Source: an uncultured Clostridium sp. (GTDB lineage Bacteria > Bacillota_A > Clostridia > TANB77 > CAG-508). From it: a stretch of 5,064 nt of DNA. Under the pieces are notes generated by a model. The model did no database searches. It saw only the letters and a program-made list of their open reading frames with translations, and had not been told where the DNA came from. Positions 1 through 5,064 of this stretch are shown here, one piece after another (position 1 is the first letter of the stretch; the number at the start of each line of letters is the position of its first letter). Both the position numbers and the translations under genes were made by a program. Where the stretch lies: NCBI GenBank assembly GCA_947244675.1, contig CAMXLV010000119.1, positions 1 through 5,064 of the forward strand, read 5' to 3'.

Positions 1-41
1 AACGACTACCTAAACTTTTTGCCTTTTCCACTTCTGCTTAA

Positions 42-233
42 GTGTGCGCATATGCTTTACAGGGGGCAGAGAAACTCATTATTCTTTCTGAATGGGATAC
101 TGCGGAGGAAGCATTTGCAGAATATAAGATTATGAAACAGGCAGATATATTAATGGTAGCAGCAAAATATAAGGAAAGTATACCAGATTATATTTATGAC
201 AGGCTTTTAAAGGTTAAAGTGGCGCCATATTAG
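42..233 (+). pseudogene. C-terminal remnant of a phage-type HNH/AP2 DNA-binding protein
   Basis: The 63-codon open stretch begins right after a stop (TAA 39-41). Its only possible start is a GTG at 42 with no ribosome binding site, so it is best read as the tail of a longer, lost gene. From about residue 17 the sequence SEWDTAEEAFAEYKIMKQAD, then VAAKYKESIPDYIYDRLLK, matches my memory of the conserved C-terminal tail of phage HNH-endonuclease/AP2-type proteins: EAF..YK..K, then A.KYK..IP..[IL]Y..L. The catalytic HNH part and the DNA-binding AP2 part are absent; no continuation is visible in the other frames of positions 1-41. It is probably decayed prophage or mobile DNA at the edge of the accessory island, not an expressed gene. 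Base composition is less AT-rich than the operon downstream. The family call is from recall and moderately sure; the remnant status is surer. Confidence 0.55.
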
Positions 234-368
234 GATTGTGGGAGTATGGCGAAATTTTCCGCTGTGAGATTTGCAAAGTCCTTCAAAGGACACTGTGTTA
301 TTTTTTCTATTATGGGATAAACATTAGTTCTTAGTTATGGATATCTTGATGTAATGAGATAAGTATGT

Positions 369-410
369 AGGGTATATCGGATAGAAAATATCTGGTATGC
401 TCTATTTTTT
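369..410 (+). terminator. Intrinsic (Rho-independent) terminator
   Basis: A 15-bp hairpin pairs 369-383 with 389-403 around a GAAAA loop (384-388). Four pairs are G-U wobbles and there are no mismatches. A run of six T (405-410) follows, and after ACGA a second run of six T (415-420). It would stop transcripts coming from the left, insulating the operon promoter that begins 12 bases further on. The stem is only moderately GC-rich, but the geometry is that of a standard terminator. Confidence 0.75.
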
Positions 411-421
411 ACGATTTTTTG

Positions 422-450
422 TTGAAAAAGAGTAGAGATTGATATATAAT
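422..450 (+). promoter_or_regulatory. Sigma-A promoter of the four-gene operon
   Basis: The -35 box is TTGAAA at 422-427 and the -10 box is TATAAT at 445-450, a perfect consensus, separated by exactly 17 bases. Transcription would start near 457, giving a leader of about 50 bases before the first ATG at 507. No operator-like palindrome overlaps the boxes, so constitutive expression is plausible. It lies just after the terminator at 369-410 and is the only strong promoter seen ahead of the operon. Confidence 0.8.
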
Positions 451-506
451 GAGGAAAGTTGTTAAATATTAGATAATTTGATTGTGTATTTTTGAAGAGG
501 GGTGTA

Positions 507-1226
507 ATGAAAGTCGTAACAAATAGTGATATTAAGAAATTAATTATATATGCAAAAAGAAACTTGGGAATATATAAGTTAGTTTATAGAACATATAAAC
601 AGCTATATTTTACAATAATAATATTGCTATTAATATTTGCATTATTGTTGATAGTGTTTTTATATAATTTTATTGTTTGTAAAAAAATCAGCTCTTTTAT
701 TGTGATATTATGTATGAGTGTAATATTATCGGAATTTGTTTTGCTAAGTATATTATATAGAAAAACAAAAATACCACATTTTAAAATACAAATTAAAAGG
801 ATTGAATTATTAAAAAAATACTATTCTTTTAATAATTGGAATAAGGAAGAAATTGAAATAGTAAATAATTTACTTCGACAAAGGATAGATACAATAAAAT
901 CAAATAATATAAAAGTGAGTGCAGTTATAATTTCACTTCTTTTACCGTTGTGGAATTTATATATTAATAAGTTAGGAAAGAATCAATCAATGGCCGAGGT
1001 CTTTATTGTTATTATTCCAAGAGTAATAGTTATTGCAATTTTAGCTGTAGTTATTTATCCTATATATAATTTTATTCGGATTACGGTTATTGAAAATGTA
1101 CTGATTATGAATAATGCATATTTGATAAAAAATTTAGTATATTTAAATTCTTATATTTTAAAAGAAAATAATAAAAAAGAAAGTGGAGTAAGAAAAAATG
1201 GAAAAAGAAGAAAGCGACGACGTTAA
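507..1226 (+). CDS. Four-helix integral membrane protein of unknown family
   Basis: I do not recognise the family. The 239-residue protein has four hydrophobic stretches: about 34-57, 61-83, 136-154 and 164-189. Together they suggest two hairpins of transmembrane helices joined by a basic, charged loop of about 50 residues (84-135). The N-terminal 33 residues are basic and amphipathic, with no cleavable signal peptide. The C-terminal tail (about 219-239) is extremely basic, ending GKRRKRRR, and probably cytosolic. The ATG at 507 is chosen because AGAGGGG (496-502) lies just upstream; the in-frame TTG at 492 would sit before that site. It is the first gene after the promoter at 422-450, and its last 29 bases overlap the next gene. 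In a NACHT-associated operon a small multi-helix protein could be a membrane-disrupting effector or an anchor; this is inference from context only. Confidence 0.8.
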   Translation: MKVVTNSDIKKLIIYAKRNLGIYKLVYRTYKQLYFTIIILLLIFALLLIVFLYNFIVCKKISSFIVILCMSVILSEFVLLSILYRKTKIPHFKIQIKRIELLKKYYSFNNWNKEEIEIVNNLLRQRIDTIKSNNIKVSAVIISLLLPLWNLYINKLGKNQSMAEVFIVIIPRVIVIAILAVVIYPIYNFIRITVIENVLIMNNAYLIKNLVYLNSYILKENNKKESGVRKNGKRRKRRR

Positions 1227-1326
1227 TGTTATATCTTGTATTATTTCGATTGGTTTATTTATAATTCTTATAGTTCTTTTTAGAAATGAAATATTCAATT
1301 TTATTAAATGGATATTTCCAGTATAA
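1198..1326 (+). CDS. Small 42-residue single-pass membrane protein
   Basis: This short gene starts with ATG at 1198 and ends at TAA 1324-1326. A GGAG Shine-Dalgarno at 1185-1188, 9 bases upstream, supports translation. The protein has an acidic N-terminus (MEKEESDD), one hydrophobic helix at about residues 11-28, then a short tail RNEIFNFIKWIFPV that is amphipathic and aromatic and may lie along the membrane. The start lies inside the preceding gene, in the +1 frame, with a 29-base overlap, so translational coupling is likely. The next gene begins about 36 bases later. No family is recognised. It could be a subunit or regulator of the four-helix protein, or a small toxic membrane peptide. Nothing in the sequence decides between these; the overlap and ribosome binding site make it likely to be a real gene. 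Confidence 0.65.
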   Translation: MEKEESDDVNVISCIISIGLFIILIVLFRNEIFNFIKWIFPV

Positions 1327-1364
1327 ATTTTTAAATGATTAAAAAGAAAGGTATATAGATAGTG

Positions 1365-1985
1365 ATGAACGCAAAAGAATTATATCAACAGGCTTATCAT
1401 TTATAATATAAAAAGAAGAGTTTGAATGATGCATATTTTCTTTATCATGAGATATTGAAAGAGTTTCCTGATGAAAAAGAATCTGGATATGCAAAAACAC
1501 AAATAGGAAATATAGAAAGTAATCTTGATTTTATTTTAGAAGAAAAAGCACAATTAGTTAAAGAGAAATATTCCGAAGAATTGCAAAAAGAATACATAGA
1601 AAATATAGAAAAAGAGAGAAAACAAAGGCTTGATAAAAGAGAATATGATTTTAATAACTTTTTTATCACAACAGGATATAATTTTGAAGGATATAGAATT
1701 GTTAAATATGAGAATATTGTAAGTTCTGATATTGTAATAGGAACTGGTTTTTTAAGTGAATTGAAAGCAAGTGTTTCTGATATATTAGGAACTAATAATA
1801 TGGCATTTGGAAATAAAATTAAAACGGCAAAACAGATGGTTTTAGATGAATTAAAAAGGTATGCTGTTAATCTGGACTGTAATGCTTTGATTGAAATAAA
1901 TATTGAGATTGTTACATTTGCAAACAATATGATTGGGGTGTCTGGGATAGGAACTGCTGTCAGAATAGTACCAGCAGAATCATGA
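1365..1985 (+). pseudogene. TPR-like plus YbjQ (UPF0145) domain protein, interrupted by in-frame TAA
   Basis: Starting at ATG 1365 (or GTG 1362, with GAAAGG about 10 bases upstream) the frame reads MNAKELYQQAYHL, meets TAA at 1404-1406, then continues in the same frame as YKKKSLNDAYFLYHEILKEF and onward to TGA 1985. Joined across the stop, the first 50 residues look like one TPR unit: two helices, a P at the turn, and a third helix. A long charged, probably coiled helix follows. The last ~105 codons are a YbjQ/UPF0145 domain: FFITTGYNFEGYRIVKY, IVIGTGF, the helix KIKTAKQMVLDELKRYA, CNALIEINIE and the closing GVSGIGTAVRI. Family members are described as putative heavy-metal-binding, with no established reaction. 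A single base change such as CAA to TAA explains the stop. The only downstream start is TTG 1422, one base after AAGAAGAG and so poorly placed; it would give 187 residues lacking the first TPR helix. Either this copy is inactive, or readthrough or reinitiation occurs. The intact remainder suggests recent loss. Confidence 0.7.
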
Positions 1986-2012
1986 TTTTGAGTAAAGGAT
2001 GGGAATTATATT

Positions 2013-4658
2013 ATGATTGATGAACTTATATTTGGGGGAATTATATCAAAGGTTATTAATGATAGTGTTGATGTTTCCAGAAATACAATTAGGAGAGTGG
2101 CAAAGAACAGAAATAGTAAACATGAAAATTTAGATTCGCAAATATATAATGTGATTATTGAAACTTTAAATAATATAACATCTAATAAATATGCCAATAA
2201 TCAAGAAAAGATTTATGAAGCGACAGAGATTTTATTAAAATCCTTTAAAGATGCCACAAAGAATATGCAAGAGAAAATAAGACCTTGTTTGAGGGCACTT
2301 TATTTAAGTGATAATGATGATAAATGTTTAGAGTTTAGAAGTTTATTATATGAGGAAATTAAAAAAAATGAGTATGAAGAATTATACCGTGGAATAATAT
2401 TATTAAACCAAGAACAAGAAAGTATAAAAATCTCAAAAATAGAGCAAAAAATTGATAAAATGAATCAAAAGTTGGATAATAATAGAAGAAATGAGAATGA
2501 TGATATTTCTATTCCAAATAAAGGTGTTAAGCAGAAAATAGAAAGTAGAACACAAGAATATGCTAAAAAATGGAATAATAATATGTTTCTTAATGATTTT
2601 GATAAACATGATGAAAATGCTGGTGTAAATGTGAAATTAAGCGAAGTATATTTGGATAAGCATTTGCCACATTATATATGGGGACATAATAAAAGGATAG
2701 ATGCTGATTTGAAAGAAGTATTATCTGAATATATAAACGAAAAAACTGAAAATAAAATGCTTTTAATATTAGGACAACCGGGAATAGGAAAGAGTACATT
2801 AATTACATGGATTACAGCTAAATTTTTTGATAAAATAAATGATATTTTAGTATATCGGTTTGCTGACGATTTAAAAAACATAGATTGGCAAACTAACAAT
2901 ATATTTAATAGAATATTAGAAGAATTGAGTTTACAATACAAGAATTTAAATGGAAAAATATTAATTTTTGATGGATTTGATGAAGTAAATGTGAAAGTTA
3001 GCAGAAGAGATATATTAAATAAAATATATTGGGATTTAATAAAAGAAAAGCATATTCAAAATTTTTCTATAATTATTACATGCAGAGAAAATTATATTCA
3101 AGGCTTTGAAAGAGTTGAGTGTAGGTATATTACTTTACAATCATGGGATGAAGAGCAAATAGAAAGTTTTTGTACAGTTTTTCAAAAGAAAGCAAATGAG
3201 AATATATCTAAAAAGACAATAAAAAATGTACTTGACAACAAAGAAATTTTAGGAATTCCTCTTATTTTATATATGGTTGTAGCTTTAAATATTTTTATTG
3301 AAAAAGAGGGGTCTATTGTAGATGTATATGATAAGATTTTTTCATTAGAAGGTGGTATTTATGATAGATGTATAGATAATAAAAGCTATGAAAATCCACA
3401 TTGGACTGAGAAGATAAAAAGACAAATACATCAAATATCAAGAGATATTTCAATATGGATGTTTGAAAATAATTCAGAAGAAGCAAATATTTCACAAGAG
3501 GAATATCAAAAAATATGTAATAAAGTTATAAATAATAGGAAGGAAAAAAATGAAGATATAAAACAAAATTTTTTAATTGGTAATTATTTTAGGAAAATTA
3601 AACACTGTGAAGGAATAAAAACAGAGAAATTATGTTTTATTCATCGTTCTATTTATGAATATTTTGTAGCAGAAGCAATATACAATGAAATAGAGGCTGC
3701 AATGATTGAACTTAGTGAGGAAAGTCAAAAAAAATTAGCAGGGAATATTGCCTGGTATTTAAAACAAGGTGAAATTGATATCACCATTGGAGAATATATA
3801 AAACATAAAATTTTAAAATTGTACAATAGTGAAGAAATGAGTAGCGAAAAAAGAAAAAGATTTTATCAATGGTGGGAAATTTCTATTGAGAAAATGATGG
3901 ATAAAGGAATGTTTTATTATACCAAACAAAACATCCAAAATTATATAAATATTATTAAAAAAGAATTACAATGTTTTTTGAATTTACTGGAATTATTGAG
4001 ATTGTTGTTGAATACAGGTAAAAAAGAGTATATTTTGATTGATATAGAAAGAGCAAAACTAGAAAGATATATAAGATTTTGTATTACGGAATATAGTATT
4101 GCAAAAAAAGATGCAGGAATTAGTACTCTAGATTTTAGTAACATGTCTTTAAATGAAATAAGTTTAAGAAAGTTAAATTTAGAGGGAATAGTTTTGGAAA
4201 ATGCAAATTTAGAAAACGCAGATCTAAGAGAATCAGATTTAGGACATGCAGATTTAAATAATATAAATTTAAAAGACGTAGATTTAACAGGAGCCTTTTT
4301 GGATTATGCAGATTTAACAGGAGCAGATTTAGAAGGAGCAAATTTAGAGAAAACGGATTTAAATCATGTAAATTTAGAAGAAGCAATTTTAAATAGAGCA
4401 ATTTTGAAAGGGGCAGATTTAAGAGATGCGAATTTAAAGAACGCATATTTGATAGATGCAGATTTAAGAGGAATAAAATTAGCTGGAATGAAATTAGTAA
4501 ATGCAGAGTTGGAAGATTCAATATGGTTAAAGGAGAGTATAGAAAAAATAGAAATATCATTAAGAGAAACTTACTTTACACATATTATTATAGAGGATCA
4601 AAATATAAAAAAAGAATACATAGAAAGGATCTGGTTTCTGATAAAAAATGGTAACTGA
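2013..4658 (+). CDS. NACHT-type STAND NTPase with C-terminal pentapeptide repeats (bNACHT-like)
   Basis: This 881-residue protein has four parts. Residues 1-160 are helical, with a hydrophobic patch at 5-16 and a likely coiled coil at 135-157; this resembles the helical N-terminal domains of bacterial NACHT proteins. Residues 248-425 are the NACHT core: Walker A GQPGIGKST (254-262), Walker B ILIFDGFDE (316-324) with the small-residue spacing typical of NACHT, sensor R358 in IITCREN, and the GIP motif (414-416). A helical region follows, with the FIHRSIYEYFVAEA motif (542-555) common at the end of STAND modules. Residues 706-835 are about 26 unbroken pentapeptide repeats of A(D/N)LXX type, then a 46-residue cap. 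Such proteins hydrolyse or exchange ATP to switch oligomeric state, and bacterial ones are known antiphage immune proteins. No nuclease, TIR or protease domain is visible, so any effector may be the N-terminus or the upstream membrane proteins. ATG 2013 is preceded by AAAGGATGGG and lies 27 bases after the previous stop. The specific trigger is unknown. Confidence 0.85.
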   Translation: MIDELIFGGIISKVINDSVDVSRNTIRRVAKNRNSKHENLDSQIYNVIIETLNNITSNKYANNQEKIYEATEILLKSFKDATKNMQEKIRPCLRALYLSDNDDKCLEFRSLLYEEIKKNEYEELYRGIILLNQEQESIKISKIEQKIDKMNQKLDNNRRNENDDISIPNKGVKQKIESRTQEYAKKWNNNMFLNDFDKHDENAGVNVKLSEVYLDKHLPHYIWGHNKRIDADLKEVLSEYINEKTENKMLLILGQPGIGKSTLITWITAKFFDKINDILVYRFADDLKNIDWQTNNIFNRILEELSLQYKNLNGKILIFDGFDEVNVKVSRRDILNKIYWDLIKEKHIQNFSIIITCRENYIQGFERVECRYITLQSWDEEQIESFCTVFQKKANENISKKTIKNVLDNKEILGIPLILYMVVALNIFIEKEGSIVDVYDKIFSLEGGIYDRCIDNKSYENPHWTEKIKRQIHQISRDISIWMFENNSEEANISQEEYQKICNKVINNRKEKNEDIKQNFLIGNYFRKIKHCEGIKTEKLCFIHRSIYEYFVAEAIYNEIEAAMIELSEESQKKLAGNIAWYLKQGEIDITIGEYIKHKILKLYNSEEMSSEKRKRFYQWWEISIEKMMDKGMFYYTKQNIQNYINIIKKELQCFLNLLELLRLLLNTGKKEYILIDIERAKLERYIRFCITEYSIAKKDAGISTLDFSNMSLNEISLRKLNLEGIVLENANLENADLRESDLGHADLNNINLKDVDLTGAFLDYADLTGADLEGANLEKTDLNHVNLEEAILNRAILKGADLRDANLKNAYLIDADLRGIKLAGMKLVNAELEDSIWLKESIEKIEISLRETYFTHIIIEDQNIKKEYIERIWFLIKNGN
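4128..4517 (+). repeat. Pentapeptide-repeat coding array, ~26 units of 15 bp
   Basis: The frame encodes uninterrupted five-residue units (residues 706-835 of the NACHT protein), most with L at the centre and A, V or I two positions before it, such as ADLTG, ADLEG, ANLEK. Twenty-six units would form about 6.5 turns of a right-handed quadrilateral beta-helix. At the DNA level units are partly identical: AGATTTAACAGGAGC occurs at 4280-4294 and again at 4310-4324, and GCAGATTTAAGAG at 4413-4425 and 4458-4470. The 30- and 45-base spacings are multiples of the unit, so units could be gained or lost in frame. By my count the array has 26 acidic and 12 Lys/Arg residues, so its surface is net negative. 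Confidence 0.9.
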
Positions 4659-4700
4659 TTATAATTGTTAAAATAAGCTTATAAAATAGTAAGATAGATT

Positions 4701-4754
4701 ACTTGACTTTTAACAAGTTATACCTTAAAACAGGGTATACCCATATATAGGTAT
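4701..4754. repeat. Cluster of short inverted repeats after the NACHT gene
   Basis: ACTTG (4701-4705) pairs with CAAGT (4714-4718). TATACC (4719-4724) pairs with GGTATA (4734-4739). GGGTATACCC (4733-4742) is itself a perfect 10-base palindrome, and its ATACC (4737-4741) can also pair with GGTAT (4750-4754). The hairpins are mutually exclusive in part. None is followed by a T run, so this is not a clear intrinsic terminator, although it is the only structure seen between the operon end and the insertion element. An operator for an unseen gene, a mRNA 3'-end structure, or chance in AT-rich DNA are all possible. Confidence 0.4.
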
Positions 4755-4823
4755 TATATATTTCAGAATTGAAACATATTCCCCTCTTAGTATTTTGTCT
4801 ACTTTGATTGGATCTATACTATA

Positions 4824-4833
4824 AAAGTAGACA
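4824..4833. repeat. Inner arm of 10-bp inverted repeat at the IS left end
   Basis: AAAGTAGACA is the perfect reverse complement of TGTCTACTTT at 4796-4805. The pair may be a transposase-binding subsite of the terminal inverted repeat, or a hairpin that blocks transcripts entering the element from outside, as found at some IS ends. It lies 52 bases before the orfA start. Confidence 0.55.
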
Positions 4834-4885
4834 TAAACATACACTATATGTTACAATTAACTATACACAAAAAAAGAGGTTCTTT

Positions 4886-5064
4886 ATGGTTACAAACAAC
4901 TACACTAAATATGACGAAGATTTTAAAAAATCCCTTGTTTCCCTTCATCAGAATGGCAAAATTTAGTCACAGCTCTGCAAGGAATACGGTGTCTCACAAT
5001 CTGCTCTCAGCAAATGGGTAAAACAATACTCCACTGTTGAGATGGACGATGGTAATGTCCTCAC
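4886..5064 (+). pseudogene. IS3-family transposase orfA, partial, with in-frame TAG
   Basis: From ATG 4886, preceded by AAAGAGGT (4873-4880), the frame reads MVTNNYTKYDEDFKKSLVSL then HQNGKI, meets TAG at 4964-4966, then continues SQLCKEYGVSQSALSKWVKQ YSTVEMDDGNVLT to the window edge. This is the N-terminal helix-turn-helix of IS3-family OrfA, which binds the element's ends; the YGVSQSALSKWVKQY stretch is the recognition-helix region. The stop falls just before that region, where family members usually carry a polar residue; a single change such as CAG to TAG would account for it. No good start lies between the stop and the recognition helix, so OrfA from this copy should be non-functional. 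The orfB catalytic DDE part lies beyond the window. Confidence 0.75.

Larger units (their letters stand above)
4796..5064 (+). mobile_element. Left end of an IS3-family insertion sequence (cut by window end)
   Basis: The segment runs from a probable left terminus TGTCTACTTT (4796) into a transposase orfA beginning at 4886. The terminus starts with TG, as usual for IS3 elements, and the DNA becomes less AT-rich and changes codon style inside orfA. TGTCTACTTT (4796-4805) is matched by its exact reverse complement AAAGTAGACA (4824-4833) with an 18-base loop, so the element end can form a hairpin. The right end and the target duplication are outside the window, so the exact boundary is inferred. 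Confidence 0.6.

Noticed and set aside
278..306. Hairpin GTCCT-TCAA-AGGAC followed by a T run as a terminator
   Set aside because: The stem is only 5 bp and the T run begins about 7 bases (298) to 10 bases (301) after it; the structure at 369-410 is far better.
492..506. TTG at 492 as start of the four-helix membrane protein
   Set aside because: The AGAGGGG ribosome binding site (496-502) lies downstream of it and fits the ATG at 507.
1422..1424. TTG as the true start of the YbjQ-domain protein
   Set aside because: Its only candidate ribosome binding site is one base away, and the in-frame sequence upstream to ATG 1365 completes a TPR helix; kept only as a possible reinitiation site.
1445..1927. 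Long minus-strand open frame opposite the YbjQ gene
   Set aside because: It mirrors a strongly supported + strand domain, has no visible ribosome binding site or family resemblance, and is rich in F, L and S as expected of an antisense shadow.
4128..4517. CRISPR-like or tandem noncoding repeat
   Set aside because: The 15-base periodicity is in frame and explained fully by pentapeptide repeats; there are no spacers or identical long repeats.
4135..4560. Minus-strand leucine-rich repeat-like frame
   Set aside because: The LNLLLLNL-type periodicity is the antisense reading of the pentapeptide codons, not a real LRR protein.
4703..4731. TTGACT at 4703 as a promoter downstream of the NACHT gene
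   Set aside because: No acceptable -10 box lies 16-18 bases on (TAAAAC at 17), and no host gene follows before the IS.
1404..4966. Alternative genetic code explaining the in-frame TAA and TAG
   Set aside because: TAA, TAG and TGA all end other reading frames here at sensible positions, so lone nonsense mutations are simpler.

Overview
The window is very AT-rich and coded mainly on the + strand. It has strong GGAG/AGAGG-type ribosome binding sites, a near-consensus housekeeping promoter and an IS3-like element. This suggests a low-GC Firmicute, probably a Clostridia/Lachnospiraceae-type gut bacterium; that placement is inferred from style and not proven. The middle (about 430-4660) looks clearly more AT-rich than the two edges, as expected for an acquired accessory island.

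Layout: (1) 1-233 holds the C-terminal remnant of what looks like a phage-type HNH/AP2 DNA-binding protein. (2) 234-506 is intergenic, with a good intrinsic terminator (369-410) followed by a consensus promoter (422-450). (3) 507-4658 is a tight run of four + strand genes: a four-helix membrane protein (507-1226); a 42-residue single-helix membrane protein that overlaps it (1198-1326); a TPR-like plus YbjQ-domain protein interrupted by an in-frame TAA at its 14th codon (1365-1985); and an 881-residue NACHT STAND NTPase ending in about 26 pentapeptide repeats (2013-4658). (4) 4659-4795 is intergenic and rich in small palindromes. (5) From about 4796 to the window end is the left end of an IS3-family element, with a truncated orfA that also carries an in-frame stop (TAG).

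Working hypothesis: genes 507-4658 form one transcription unit encoding a candidate NLR-like (bNACHT) immune system. The NACHT protein would be the sensor/switch with the pentapeptide solenoid as ligand-binding end, and the two small membrane proteins are candidate effectors or membrane anchors. The YbjQ-domain protein is an accessory factor of unknown role that may be inactivated in this copy. The NACHT assignment rests on visible motifs. The defence role and the dependence among the four genes are inference from family knowledge, spacing and the mobile-element setting.
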